The position numbers were made by a program, and so were the translations under genes. The notes below the pieces were generated by a model, which was not told where the DNA came from, did no database searches, and saw nothing but the letters and a program-made list of their open reading frames with translations. Below are positions 1 through 14,200 of a DNA stretch of 64,000 nucleotides, piece after piece (the stretch's first letter is position 1; each line of letters starts with the position of its first letter). The stretch lies in the NCBI GenBank assembly GCA_026261815.1, contig JAMPIT010000510.1, positions 18,138,001 to 18,202,000 on the forward strand. Direction: 5' to 3'. Source of the stretch: Monarcha castaneiventris obscurior (lineage: Eukaryota; Chordata; Aves; Passeriformes; Monarchidae).

Positions 1-1329
1 GACATAGCCCTTTGCAGATCCTGCGTTTCCTTGTACAGGGAGCCAAGTATTTGCAAGACAACTCCTATATCTTCACATATGTTTTTCCAACCCATAGAAT
101 TATGCTTTAATAGTATTTCCACAGGAGAGCAAGGTGAGCCAAGGACCGGTCATCACAGAGGCTTTTCCATGTAATTGAGTGGTTCAAGAAAACATTACGA
201 AAGATTATCTTGGCAAAAGATGTAAATGTGAAGAACAGCTGGTAATCCCATGAAGATCCTGCTCATCTATAAATTAATGTATGCCACTGGGGATACTGAC
301 AATTTGTCTTGGAAGTGAAATGGTTGAGAAGAGATTTTGGCACTTAATCAGCAAAAGATATGACACTCATAAAAACAGAACTATGTTTATGACATAGTAC
401 AACAGTTAATTGGTTTTGGATATATTGATATTTATAAGAAATCAAGCATCTATGTCTGATATCTATGTGTGCGTGTGTAAAAATGAAATTTCGTTCCATC
501 AGGAGAGAGAGAAAACTTCCTTTGTTAACTTTTCAGAAGAGCATGGCTTGTACCAAAAGAGCTCAATAAAATGTGTTTGCTATTTTGAGGGGCTTTTCAT
601 TGAACAAATGGTTTTCTTAGAGCTCTTCTCCACTGCTTCAATTTTACAGCATAATGAAAACAAGATGCAGCAAACTGTAAGTGAGGTAGGATCAGAAGAG
701 TAGTTTTAGAGGGGTAACAGCTGAAGACATTGTTTAACAGTTACATAACTGAAAGGAAGGCCAGAAGATATAAATGTTTCTCATTTACCCATGCATGTGT
801 AGATATGCACATACACATAAAGAAAGAATGGTTGCTAAATATGCACTGGTGCCATAAATATGTGTGTGGATAAATAGGTTAGATAATCGGACATCCAGAA
901 AACTAAATTTGCTTTATGTAGTTAAATTTAATGTAGATTTGTTGCCAATAGGCTGTCAACTTTGCTATGTGTGTACAGGAGGCTTGACACTACCTGTTTT
1001 ATTGTTATATGGTACACAACACTTGACTGCATCCTTCTATCCAAACAGAAATAAGGTAGTTCTATGTAGGTACTAGTGAATCCCTTCAAATTAATACCCA
1101 TCTCTGAATTCCCTGTCTCACTTCTTCCTAGAGTATGTACTCTTCCACAGAGAAGCCCTCTCTGCTTACTTGATGCAGATCCCCTTTTTTCAGCTTAGGA
1201 AACCTATTTTCATCACCAAATTCGGGTTCAGTGCTCTCACTCTTGCTTTTATATAGCACTACCAAAATCAAGGAGTTTTCATCTCTATATTTTGTATCTC
1301 ACCTGTCTTCAGGTCTGGTCAGCTCTTAT
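1..1329. other. Unique AT-rich DNA, no gene seen
   Basis: No open frame here is longer than about 100 codons and none has a recognisable domain. The base composition is AT-rich and typical of avian intergenic or intronic DNA. I see no repeat family, RNA gene or promoter that I can support. Confidence 0.6.
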
Positions 1330-1616
1330 TACCTCTTCTCCCAGGTAGCAAGTGACAGGACGAGAGGAAAGGGCTCCAAGTTGCACCAGGGGAGGCTTAG
1401 ATTAGGTATTGGGAAAATTTTTTTCACCAAAAGGGTTGTAAAGAATTGGAACAGAGAAGTGATGGAGTCACCATCCCTGGAAGTATTCCAAAAAACATGT
1501 ATATGGATATGGCACTTGAGGACATGGTTTGATGGTGAACATGATGGTGGTCCAGGGTTGAACGGTTGGATTTGATGATCTTAAAGATGTTTTTCAACCT
1601 TAATGGTTCTATGATT
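1330..1616 (+). mobile_element. CR1 LINE, 3'-end fragment
   Basis: This is a 5'-truncated CR1 non-LTR retrotransposon carrying only the last part of ORF2 and the short 3' end. On the + strand it reads as the conserved CR1 ORF2 C-terminus: a segment like [17 protein letters not shown], then [12 protein letters not shown], then SPSLEVFQK. It continues as a degraded tail and ends at TTCTATGATT (about 1607-1616), the CR1 terminal octamer. The ORF2 stop region has indels, so the copy is dead. Its orientation is opposite to the CR1 copies at 9.6, 19.8, 21.8 and 58.7 kb. The upstream boundary is approximate. Confidence 0.88.
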
Positions 1617-4600
1617 TGTGTTATCTTGTTTCTGTTAATGATGGTTAGTTGATTTTATTCTGTCTTATTTTTTATTACAAGAAAAACGAGTCTGGTCACT
1701 GATTTTTTATGGTGAATTTTATACAGTTAAGTTTCTGCAGTATTTTTATGTGTTTGATGCTTTTTTAATGTAAAAGTGCCTTTTTATTGAGTGAGGTATA
1801 CAACATCTCCAAACGTTCAGGCTTTGTACCTGGGAAAGAAAAGGAGCACCAAAGGGAGCACTACAATTTTCTTCTAGGTAGTTATTTTTTCCTACTCCAG
1901 ATTCCAGGCTTTGACTCTAGACACGGGCTGAATTGTGATCCAGATTGTGACTGTTTCCTTTGTGGTCAAAGGCAAAGATGCTTCTGATTGCAGACCTGCA
2001 TCCCAGTTTCCATCCTATAGCCTCAGGAAAAAGGGAAAGGACAGCCTTAATTTTACTCTTCCTTCCTTTGAATATCTAGTGGCATTTCCAACAAAGACAA
2101 TCCATTTTGTATCTGAGAGGAGTATCATCTATCCCTACATCTGCTATTCAGTTCAAATAGCCTGGGGGCTTTCTAGAGTTACTGAAATCATTCTGTGAAA
2201 GCCCTCCTGAGGTCTTTTGATACAGCATCCCAGATCAAATTGATATGCTGCATCTGCCTGCTCTGACCTATGCAGTGATGCTGATGGATAAGACTCTATT
2301 TCTGTTGGTTCACTCGCTTTAGCAAGCCCTGGCTTAAGTGCAGCTTCTGCTGTGTGTAATGGCAGATGTTGCCAAACGTGACTCACATTTTCTCTTCATT
2401 CCCTGGTACAGCAGGCTCTCCAGTTGCTTCTCAGCATGAGGAGCAAACTTATTTCTTAATTAAAAAAACAAACAAACAAATTGGCAAGAGCCCCAGACAT
2501 CTAGACGTTTTGGGTAAAAGGCTGTGCTTATTAGCATTTCTCCAGTAGAGAAGAGCAAATTTCCAAACCATGCTGTCTGGGACAGGATCCTAACCCTATG
2601 AAACTATATGGCTCTGAAGATAGTACCTGTCCAAGAAAAAAAGCTTTTCTATCACATTTTCCTTGCCATCTGTCCTGGATGCATGACATACCCATAGCAC
2701 AATCGTGTAATACTTTCTTTCTTTAGAAGGAAAGACTGCAGTGATGGAACTACTCTATAAGATTTAGTTTATCATATCAATTTTCTGTAGTATAGGATGT
2801 CCACTCTTTTCTTCTGGACAAGGCTGTCTGAATAGCTAGTAGAGTTACCACTGCCAGAAACTCTGCCCACATCTGTTTACCACATTTACAGTTTCCAGCT
2901 TAGCTTCATTGAGGGTGTGCTGGAAAGATGAAGAATTCCTTTCTTTGCAATATCTTTCTTCCCTCTCCCCTTCTTCTGGAGAAATCAGACTGTTCTCTTC
3001 TGTTCATCTTGTATAGTACTGCCCAAATGGGATAGAACTCCTGTAATTTCAGAAATAAAAGGTGCAGAAGTCTGTTCCAGCCACCAGCAAGGAAGAGGGA
3101 TGGAGGTTCTGTTAAGACTTTCCTTTTCATCCAGAGCCCTCATGCAGTTCTTCTCTGGAAGGTTTCAGAACCCACCACAACAGCCTTAAGGAAGCACATT
3201 GTTGTCTGTTTGGAGGAAATGTGAATGTAATTTGCAGTGAAATGCACTTCAGAGTACCTGCTGCACTCTGCTTTACCGAGCAGTGGTAGAAAGGACGCTC
3301 CTGCATGTGTTTGAAAGCTGAATCCAGCCCCAACTACTTGGTTTGCCACCATCAGGTTATCTCACTTGAGCTCTGAGAGTGTAAGCAGTTGAACTAAACT
3401 GTCTCACACTTCATTTTATTTTGGATCCATGTGAAGTAACAGGGAATACCAGCTCTTCTGTTTCAGAGCCAGAGTCCGTTTCCAGGCTCTCTATTCCTTT
3501 TGTGTGTATTGGGCCACCTTGCATTGCAAATCTGCTTCTTCTTAGGGACCTGAGAAAGCCAAAGCAAAATGGTATGAATGTGATTAGGTTAGTCTAGCAT
3601 GGTCCCATAAAATTTGGGTTGGCAACTGCACTCAAACTGTTTCCTTATGCATCTTACCTGCCAAGCACAGAAAGTGGCTGGAAAGACAGTTCAGTCAGGG
3701 CTAGGATTTGATTTCTGAGTGGGGCCAATAAATCTAAAAGCAGTTCTTTTAAAGAGTCTTTGCTTTATATTTTTTTTATTTTCCCTTTCCAGTTAGGTCT
3801 GCTTACATAATCTCTTTTTTGTCCTGTATTCAATCCTCATTAAAGCTCTGTTAGATTTTTATTTATACTTTACTCATACCAAAATATAAAAAAAAGTTTG
3901 GAGAAGTAAGTTTGGGGAAGAACGCTGTCATTTAGGATCTCTTCCAGTTTCAGTCTCTAGCTTGGGTTCCTCATTGCTCATCCCAGCATGCAGAGCCCTC
4001 ATGAGCTGGCAGCTGTTGTGGTCCGTGCATTCCAGTCACTCTTGAACTGATTTGAAAATTCCTGCCAGTTGCAGGAACTGACAGGCAGATTGGTCTGTTA
4101 TTAGGTCTTGAGCTCTGTTCTAAGCAGTTGCCAGGTTTGTCTGTTTCTGCAGTGAGTTTTGGCTCCATTTCCATCTCGGAGAAATTTTAAATATTCTTTT
4201 TCAAAAGTTGGCATCACTGATACCAGAACAGAGTACTTTTTGTAGCACTTGATTTGATTTCTGTACTTTAGGTTGTTTTCTTTCCTCTCAAATGACTGTA
4301 CTCACCTACTGATAAAATTCCTTTTCCACAGTCTTTGATTAATAAGTAACATGGACTGTGCTGGCTTGGGAGGAGAGGATTCAGAGCGAAGTGCTGCATT
4401 TTAATATGAAGTGAAATGAATCTATTTGCACAAAATTATGTGGAAAGAATACACTGCCAAGAAACCACGTCATTGAAATTACGCTCTTCTGCTTCTATTA
4501 GTTTGATCTGCAGGCTTGCTAATTCTAATTTCATGTAGGCTTAAGGTGACCTGTTTCTCTATGTAGAGATACCCATCCTGCATATGACACCATTTGAATG

Positions 4601-5929
4601 CAAAGATCCGTCCCTGGTGATGATTCAGTACTGTACTGCTACAGGTTTTCTCATCAGTGGCAAAAAAACATGACATTATTTAGTTGGCTTTGAAGAGAAA
4701 CCATGTGTGAAGTAGAAGGTATAGAAATTACAAAGATGCTGCAAGAAAAGGGAAATTAATTAAAACGAACAAAAAAAAGTGGGTCAATTTTGGCCTAACT
4801 TTGTTCAAGTTGTTCCTTTTAAATATGAAGAGCAGAGAAGATAGGCAGATGGGAGTACAGAAAAGGGAAATAAGCCAAAGTGATTAGCCTGGTGACCTTC
4901 CCTTATTTCTGGTGGATTTTGTATATATGTGCACTGTGCCATTGTTTCTGATGAATAAAATTAACATACTCCATTTATATCCTAAAAGAAGCCTCAATTC
5001 AGTAATTTTCTTAGTACTGCAGTTCCAATTTAAGGTACAAATTTTAACTTTGGAAGTTACTTGTAGTGCTTATTTTTCTATATTTTGCATATTTATGTGT
5101 TCAGATTGAAGATACCTAAAAAATGAGAATAACAGTTTTATAAAATAGCATTAGGACTAATTAAGAAAAGAAAATAGCTCAGAACAATGGCATTCTCCTG
5201 GGGTTTTGTTCATATGCCATTTTTAAACAATAGAACATTGAGTCACTCAGTAACAGATTAGCTTATTCATCAGCTTTCTAAGAGCTAAATTTCAATGGAT
5301 TTCTTCCCTTTCTTATATTCTTTCAAATGATTTATATAAAGGGAGGTTTTTACTATGTTGGTAAGGGTTTCCCAAGAACTTTCCAACTAATGCTTAGTTA
5401 AACAGATTGAGTAGAAATTTATACTGTAATTAGTTTGATGAGTGGATTGTGTTGCACAGACCATATTATCTAGAGTTTTCTACTAAGGAAATAAGGAAAT
5501 GAAAAATGAAGGCAAAAAAAATTAAGGTACTTCACTTGCAGCTGTTATTTATTATTTTAAAACATGGTTGTAATTAATGATAACTTTAAAGCACTTTGTA
5601 GTGTTCTGTTTAACTCTTCTTTGAATGTTTGCTAGGCATTTTGGGAGGCTTGTTATTTGGATGAGATCCACAGTGTCTTTTTTCCGGGTGGCCGGAAACA
5701 GAAATTTCAAAGGGCATCTATATGGCCTGGTGAGTAGGCTTACATGGAATATGCTGCTAACAATATGGGACGTAAACTCCACCCAGAAGACTTGGCTCCT
5801 GTGTAGAAATAGATTTACACAAGCAATTTCATTTCAAAAATGCAGTGACTTGAAAAATAATGAATATGGATATTTCTGATACCCAAAAATGTGTCTGAGT
5901 TCTTTCGTCTCTTTGCTAAACTCTAGCAT
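1617..5929. other. Unique DNA, no gene seen
   Basis: The sequence is moderately AT-rich. The open frames on both strands are short (under 90 codons) and overlap each other without coding character. Homopolymer runs occur, for example T-rich stretches near 3765-3785, but no recognisable element. It may be intergenic or intronic. Confidence 0.55.
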
Positions 5930-6450
5930 TCAAAACCTCCTGTAGAAATGTGTGCCATAGTATAATTTCCTGTTGCATGAAAAATCTGTTTCCTATTCCC
6001 ATTTTTAAAATTTATGGCTTTGGATGTTGGTGTTCTGGGGTTACAAATTAAGACAGAGGTCTTGGTATACCTTTATATGTAAGCATTTCTGAACATCTTC
6101 CATGCTTCCATGCACTCCTTTCTTGTCATGCTCTCTCCATAGTTTTTTACAACTCTGAATGGCTCCTCTGTGAATCCTCTCGAAGTTTGTGATCCTTTAG
6201 GGAAATCATCAGTGCTTCCATGATGTCCTTCATGACACTGCACACTAATTCACAGAAAGACATTTGTTATCAGTGTTATTCTCCTTTCTTCTCTATGTGT
6301 ATCCTAACATCTCATGAGCTTTTTTTGACTTGAGCAAGCTAGAGAGTGGAATATCATTGAGCTGTCATGGTGACAGACTGCTCCATTTATTTAGGAAATG
6401 AACAGACTCTCTCCTTGCTGTAGCTATCCCAGCTGCAAATGTTTCCATAT
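5930..6450 (-). repeat. Ancient CR1/L3-like LINE relic
   Basis: Read on the minus strand, pieces of this stretch follow the order of the C-terminal ORF2 and 3' region of old CR1/L3-type LINEs. In + strand coordinates the recognisable blocks are a 'TTTCCTGTTGCATGAAAAAT' block near 5967-5986, a 'GGCTCCTCTGTGAATCCTCT' block near 6161-6180, and a block around 6309-6385 that includes GAGCTTTTTTTGAC and TTGAGCTGTCATGGTGACAG. The blocks are separated by indels, so divergence is high and no frame survives. The assignment comes from remembered family patterns and not from an alignment. The boundaries are rough. Confidence 0.42.
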
Positions 6451-9400
6451 TGTCCTACACTTCACCACGTGGCCAGTTACTACTTCCCTGGGTCTCATTT
6501 TCAAGCTGCTCATTTAAGATGCTGTAACCTGTTTTGGCTGCAGTGCTTTTAATGGTAGGTCTTGGCAAAGCTGCTGCCTTTTCTGTGGAAGAGGTGATGG
6601 AGGTGCCTGCAAGAACTGTTCCAACAGCAAATCCTGGGGAGATGAAGGGGGGAAGTAGGGGTATGTGTGAGGAGGGCAGGGTCTCGAGAATGGTATCTGA
6701 ATAGCAGGGACCAGGACCTGCAGGAGGAATGTCACAACACCAGAGAATGTGTGCCACCATACCAAGGCCATTTACCAGCCTCTATCACATTATTTTGCAT
6801 TGCAAGGCATCACCTCTTATTTATCAACATCTTTTCTGTCAGTTCCTCTGGAGCTCACTTGTTGAGCATTCAGTACCAATATGTTGGTAAGGGCTAGCTC
6901 TGCTACATTAATCCAATCCTAAATTTCAGATTGTCAGAAATATCAGTGTTTTGAAAAACTTACACAAATGTCTACTGTCTCCTTGGAGGCAGCTTTGATA
7001 CCAAGTATATGTTTTTCACTGAGATATATTTGCACTGGAGAAAGCAACTTGGCATGAGCAAATTTATCTATTAGCATCTACTCTCACATAGTCTTTTCAC
7101 ACCTCTCATGACACTGTTACATTTTTTTGTCTGGTTCAAATTTTCCACATTTATTAGGTACCTTCTCTAAACCTCAGTACTGACTCACAGAGGTCAGGAG
7201 TACCACTGCAGACTTTCATGGGACTATTGAGTGTGGCAAGACAAGTGCTGCACAACTGCAGTTCTGTGGAAAATGTTTCTACAAAATGTGTGTGATTTTT
7301 TTTGACTTCTTACATGTAAGGAGAGGTGGTCATCCTGTTCAAAGGCAAAACCAGGCACATTTAGAGAGTGCTTTATTCAGAAGTTTATTCTGTGAGATGA
7401 CCAATCCCCCATACAGAATGACTGGTTCAGCTGTAAATGTTTGCACTGTAGACACCTATTACCAGACGAAATCAATCCCACATGTGCAATGTACTGTTAG
7501 ATTAACTCAAAGTTTTGGTACAAGTGCCAAAATCTAATATCTTGATGACTTGGAATATAAAAGCACTTCTTTTCAGTTAAACATACAAATGAATCACACA
7601 TTTACGATATTGGTTTGGGGTTTTTTCATACCTTCCATTATTTTGATTCTTCGTTATTTATGACAAAAATGTTTCAATGGAAATTCTGATTTTCTCTTGA
7701 CTCCTCATTTTCATTTATTCTATTCTGGTTTTGAACTGAGTCTCTTCTGTGGAACTGCCTTAGCCACTGCAGTCATGTTCTGTAACAGGCATCTCCCTGG
7801 GAATAAGAGTTTGGGCTACCAGGAGATGTCTCTTTGCAGTACAGATTTTCAGGTGACCTTCACTTTATGTTCCTAGCCCCCTTTATGTTTGTTTAATTAA
7901 CCACTAAAAAGCAGTATTATTTGCTATATTTCATATATCTTCTCCAAAACAAAAAAGGCAAAATCTGCAATTATGACCTTTATGCTTTTGATTTTGGTTT
8001 TTTAACCAAAATGAAACATAATGAATAAAATTAAGCAGTAAATAGCCTTAACAACCTGCTTTGCTAATTCCAATTATTAATGTCTTCCAAAATATTACTG
8101 CATCAGTATTGTGTTTGTTCAATATTTTAAACTTCTCCAGTAAAGCTAATTGATTCTGAAATGCCAGACCAGTAAGATTTACTGATTGTTTCTCTTGCAA
8201 AACTGTTAAGGTAGCCATGCTTTTTTTTTACAAACATGTCAGCATCTCAAAACAAACTGAGAAGACTCTCAGAGGTGACATATTTAGCTGCATAATGTCA
8301 GCTATTAGATAAAGGCAGTGACAAGGATAGTGCAGTCAAACACCTACTCTCTAATTACATTTTCTGGGGAAATTAGATGTGTATGAAAAAACAGAAGTTA
8401 TTAAAGTAATGTACAAGTTTAATGCTCTTGATTACTAATATTAAATAAGCTTTCTGACAAATCAAGATCCTTAGACTCGACCTTTCTCTTTGTCTCCTAG
8501 AAAAAAACTTAAAGGCAAACAACAGATAGGTCTTCTCATGAAAAGAATGTCCCTATTTCTGTGTATACTTTTGCCTTCAAAGTGTATAAATCAGTCATAA
8601 ACTATATCCATTGCTTAGACACAATGCAATATGCTCAATAGGTTCTGTTCTATAAGTTAACCTAAAGCTTGCATTACAATATCTTCACAATAATAATATT
8701 TAAAAGTTAAACATTGCAGTATAACTTTAAAAAAATCCCTAATTTGCTAATGTCTTAGGAGAACAGTTGGTGTTAAATTATTCCTGCTACCAAATGTATA
8801 AATCTTTCAAAATAGCACATGCATGTTACATTAATAGCTCGTCTTTATTATTCTACTAACAGTAACTACTAATGATGCTATTACTAAACTATATTATTAA
8901 ACTATTACACTCTTGGTTCACTTTTATGCCAAAGATCTAAAATCTGCAATGTGTTGCACAGAAACAAAACCAATCATTCAGGTCTGAGAAGTGTAACTGA
9001 TTTCTGTTGCATTATTGTAAAATATGCTCTAGAAAAATCAACAGAAATCACTAGTGGCACTGTTTAACATATCCTGACTTGTAGAGTCTTTCTGTATTGA
9101 CCTTTTCCTTTATGTTTCCTAGTTTTCCCTTGTAACACCAGAAGAACAAGGTCTGTAATTGTAATTAGATCAATCTGACAATGAGTCACTCTCTGGCAGC
9201 TAAAGAGGAATCAGGAGAAAAATAATCTAATCTTAAACATGAGTGGTATTTGCTGGAGGGAAGGGAGGAAGGGAGGGTGTATGTAATTTTTTTTTAAAGG
9301 GGAATGTAAAACTTGCCAAGAATTCGTTATTTTTTTTCTTATATTTTTTCATGATCTTGTGTTTCTTGATCTAGAGTAGCTGCTGAGTACGTGGGAAAAT

Positions 9401-9579
9401 CAGTGCAGTGTTGAATTCACCTGTGAATTCGTATTTCCTCATGTATGCAAAATGGCATGTTTCAGTTTTTAATTACATTGTTAGGGGCAGAAAAAAGGCC
9501 ATGTCTATTTTTGTATCCATTATCCACTGGCACCAGTTCAGAAATTGTAAACATCTCTAGTAGGCACCTGAGCATCCTG
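6451..9579. other. Unique AT-rich DNA, no gene seen
   Basis: No coding frame is supported. From about 7.9 to 9.2 kb the sequence is strongly AT-rich with many TAAT/ATTA words and no identifiable repeat. This could fit a conserved non-coding element or simply AT-rich intron. A short GGGA/GGAA purine tract lies at about 9256-9278. Confidence 0.5.
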
Positions 9580-11240
9580 ATCATAGAATGGTTTATATTG
9601 GAAGGGACCTTAAAGGTCATGTAATTCCAATCCCTCTGCCATGGGCAGAGATGCCACCCACTAGATCAGGTTGCTCAGAGCCCCATCCAAGCTGGCCTTG
9701 AACACTTCAAGGAATGAGGTATCCACAACTTCTCTGGGCAACCTGTGCCAGTGCCTCGCTACCCTCTGAGTAAAGAATTTCCTCCTAACACCTAAACTAA
9801 ATCTCTCCTCTCTTAGTTTAAACCCATTGCCTGCTGCTATCACTATGAAAAGTGGCTCTCCCTTTCTTTTTTATAGGCTGCTTCAAGTACTGCAAGACCG
9901 CCATGAGGTCTTCCTGGATCCTTCTCTTCTCCAGGCTGAACAACCTCAGCTCTCTCAACCTGTTTTTATAGGAAAAGTGCTCCACCCCTCTGATCATCTT
10001 CATGGCCCTCCTATAGACATGCTCTAACAGGTCCATCCATGTCTTTCCTATGCTGCAGACCCCAGAGCTGAACAGAGCACTCCAAGTGGGGTCTCATGAG
10101 GGCAGAGTGGGGGGGCAGAATCACCTCCCCTGCCCTGCTATCCACACTGCTTTGGAAGCAGCCCAGGTTGTGGTTTGCCTTCTGGGCTGTGAGCACACAC
10201 TGCTGGCTCATGTTCAGCTTTTCCTCCACAAGAAACCCCAAGTCCTTCTCCACAGGGCTGCTCTCAATGAGTTCCGCTCCCAGTGCTCGTGTCTGGGATT
10301 GCCCTGATGCAGGTGCAGCCCCTTGCACCTGGATTTGTTGAACCTCATGAGGCTCTTGTGGGCCCACTTCCCAGGTTTCTCCATGTCCCCATGGATGGCA
10401 TCCCGTCCTTCTGTTGTGTCAGCTGCACTACTCAGCTTCGTGTCATCTGAAAACTTGCTGAGGGTGCACTTGATCTCTCTGTCGATGTCAGTGATGAAGA
10501 TATTGAAGAGCACAGGTCCCAGGACAGAGCCGAGGGAGACCACTTGTCAGCGGCCTCCACCTGGACACAGAGCCATTGGCCACAATTCTCTGGCTGTGTC
10601 CATCCAGCCAATTCCTTATCAACCAATTAGTCCACTCTTCAAATCCGTGTCTCTCCAGAGATGAGGGTGTCACATGGGACTGTGTCAAAGGCTGCACAGA
10701 AGTCTAGGCAGATGACATCAGTCATTCTGCCTTTTCCAGCAGTTGCAGTCTCTCCATCATAGAAGGCCAACAGATTGGTCAGGCAGGATTTGCCCTTATG
10801 AAGCCATGCTGGCTGTCTTGGATCACCTCCTTGTCTTGCATGTGCTTTAACATTGGTTTCATGAAGATCTTCTCCATGTTACTCCCAAGTACAGAGATGG
10901 GCCTCTCTAGTTCCCTGTGCCTTCCTTTTTTATCTTTTTAAAAATAACATTCTCTTTTTCCAGTGACCATGGACTTTGCCTGACTGCCGTGCCTTTTCAA
11001 ATTTGATGTAGAGTGACTTGGCAACATCAGCCAGCTTCCTCAGAAACCTGGGATGCATGTCATCAGGTCCCATGAACTTCTGGATATTTAGTTTCATCAA
11101 GTGGTCCTGAACCTCCTTTTCTCTTATAGTGGGAGAGACTTCACTCCCCCAGCTCCCACCTGGAGGTTCAGGGACTTGAGAGACATTCAGGGACTTGAGA
11201 GTCTACCTTGGTGAAAACCACAGTTCTTGAGAGGCCTAAG
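9580..11240 (-). mobile_element. CR1 LINE, 5'-truncated, with RT remnant
   Basis: This is a minus-strand CR1 of about 1.66 kb. Its 3' end is at 9580, where the + strand reads TCATAGAATGGTTTATATTG. Moving upstream on the minus strand it holds the ORF2 C-terminus (SLEKRR and [14 protein letters not shown] motifs) and the RT catalytic region, reading [12 protein letters not shown], so the two aspartates of the active site are still present. Further upstream it holds the N-terminal RT region ([20 protein letters not shown]). The reading frame is broken into at least four pieces by indels and stops, so no active RT is expected. No endonuclease domain is present, which fits ordinary 5' truncation during target-primed reverse transcription. 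The upstream limit is uncertain by about 50 bp. Near 11167-11205 a unit of about 18 bp (CATTCAGGGACTTGAGAG-like) is tandemly doubled. Confidence 0.92.
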
Positions 11241-14200
11241 TACAGCCTCAATCTTGGCATGGAAATCTACAGCTGGCTGTTGTGAAGTGATGAGCTCTGG
11301 GGGTTTCCTTGTCTCCTCTGGAACGCAAATGCCTGGCTAGACATTTTATTCTCCATCCTCTCAAGATCCAAGCTTGGATTGCACTTTTGAGAATAAGCAC
11401 ACAACTGAGCAATGAGTGTTCCCTTTGCAAGATGTTATATTCACTGTATTATCTAGAATGAAAGTCTCAGCTAGGCTGTGAGGTCTTTGATCCAAGGATG
11501 ATCCTTTCATCCTATACATATGCATGGGTTTTGACCTAGTTTTTCATGTATTGTGTGTTCCCATTAAAAAGTGATCTTTTTTCTGGTTGAATCCTGAATG
11601 TGAGGCACTTTGTAATGTAAGTAATAATTTAACATAACACTACATAACTGGTAAATTGCTGCATTCCCTATGTTGCCATCTTGCTTTTGTACTTTAATCT
11701 CATATGGATAATTCTCTCAATATGTGCTCCAAAACACTGTGACTATCAAAAAACTGACAGATAGTGTACTGAAAATTTACAACCTCTAAAACTTCTGAAG
11801 ATACGGGAGGTGGGTACATTCTGGTACCAAATGTGGAAAAGCTCTAGTGCAGAAGGTAATTTGAGTGTCTCTTTCTTTCCTTCAGAACTCTTTAAAATAA
11901 AAGTGACCATAGAAATGTCATTGTCTGATTATTTACTGAAATAAAAAGGTTCCTGCTAGAATGCATTTTAGTCAGGAGAGAGCTTAGGCTTGCCCAAGAT
12001 TAGATATGAGTTATATTAGATTTGACGTGGAGTGAAGGTGAATATTGCAATACATCATAGAAAAAAATGCAGCAAGAAATCAGACTGTTATCTATAAAGA
12101 GCCTTAAGAATGTTTAGCATGAGGACTGGAGGAACTCCAGGTAGTGCATCATGGTGCTATGTACACACAGTGTTTGCTGCCTGTTCGGGCTTGCACAGCT
12201 ATGAATTCAGACTAAAGGGGTACTAAGATTCTGAAATATTAAAAAGTCAGTGAAATCATGATAGTTCCTTAATCTCACAGTCGATTAATATGTAAGACCT
12301 CTTCTCCCTTCTTAAATCATCTGCCTAGAGTTACATATTCTTATTCTTTAATCATGTATGTGATAAGGAGGCTTGGCACTGTGCATGGCTGCTGTACTTG
12401 GCGAGCTAAAATATGCTGTCATGAAGTATGTCCTTGAGTCTGATTTGATACTGTCCTACTTGGCTTGGTGTAAACATTAATGTTTTAATTGATTTTTTCT
12501 TCTTTTCATCAGCTGTAAAATATTAGTAGGTATTTCTAGTGATAAATGGGTTTTAAAGACAGCCTAAAATACTGGAGGGCCCTGAATGTGAAGGTGCAAG
12601 TGGACATGAAGCCACAGCTATTGCTGTAAGGGATGAAACATTTGAAGTTATGTAATAAGCAGATCAAAATTCCAGATATTCTATAATTAACTCTAGCAGC
12701 TCATAGTAAGGTTCTATGTATTTGACAGTCTCCTTCAAGCTCTCGTGAGTGTTATAGGTCCTAGATTAAATCAAGACCTAGCCCCCAGTCCTGAGGTACA
12801 GCTAATTCTGGGAGAAAGCACTCGAACTTTTTTCCATCAGCTGTCAAGAGGTCAGCAAATTTTGAAAACTCATTTGCATGAATTTACATGTTCTGTGGCT
12901 AAAGAGATACTCATAATTATGTAAAGGTCCTGTCTTACTGCAAGTGCAGTAGGGACAAGTCCTCAGATATATGTCACTACGAATTGTAGCACAGGCAGCA
13001 GAATGACTGTAATGTGGCACCTCTCCTTTCTTCTCATGTCATAACCCCATGAAGCATAAAATGATTGCTCCAGCTTCTGGAGGAAGGATTTGTGTAGGAA
13101 ATCTGTCTAGGACATACCACAGCTGAGAATCTAGTCCACCTAAGTCTGCTCAGATAATCTACTGCTAATGCTTCTGGTGTCTGCCACTCTTGCTGGCAGA
13201 ACTGTTCTCTGGGTCTTTTCTTGGAAAGACATTTAAGTCATAACAGAGCAAACTGAGCTTCTCAATCGGTGAGAGCTATTGTTCTTTGTACAGACAGCGT
13301 GGAGGTCCCAAGGAATGGGGACCTGGTTCATTTTACAGCCATGAAACTTTGGGAGAGCCACCTTCACTTCCCTCAATAATTAATAAAACAATTACTAATC
13401 AAATGTACATTTCCATGCTGAAACAGAATTCAAGCTGTAAAGGTAGACAGACATCTCAGCATCCAGTTTTCCAGTGCCTGATATCACCAAGGTTGTTGCA
13501 GATGGGCATTCTGACAATAGTCCAGAGGGCATAGGAAGCAGAAGATAATTTCTTGCATTAATTAGTAGGTTTTTCCCACTGACAAGCTCTTTTCAAATGG
13601 TTCCATTCTAATTCTTTTCCTGGAACATTATAATATACCAGCGAGGAAATACTTTTTAAAACTGAGCAGCAATAACTGCTTTCTGATCTCAGATGTTGCA
13701 TCGTGAGTTACATTATTTTTGGTTGCTGTGACTGAGTGAGTAAAACTGTAGAGAAGATAGATGTGGATCAGTAGGTGCACCCTTTACTGTGCGGTTTTTC
13801 AATTTTCAGGGTTGACATAATAATTTTCACTTTAAAAGTTTATTCTTGTTGGATCTGACTCGTAGTTCATATAAATCAGACCTACCTTGATTTAAGATCG
13901 GCTGAAGCAATGTTGTTTTTTGTAAAATCAGTGCTTTTCAAAAGATGAATAGTGCCTTAAATCTAACTGTAAAAACAAATTTTAAGCAGTGGCCATTAAC
14001 TTGAATTACAGAACAGAAAACAGAGAAGGATGATATTTGACTCACAGTGATTAAGGACAAAAAGGTAAAGGTATGCAAAGTGACAGAAAAATCTCCATCT
14101 ATTCCATCAGCATTTAGTTTTAGTCCATAATATGCATGTGATATGCATGTGAGTAACAAACATGTCATAAACGTTAAGCAATGCTGTGAAACATTTATTT

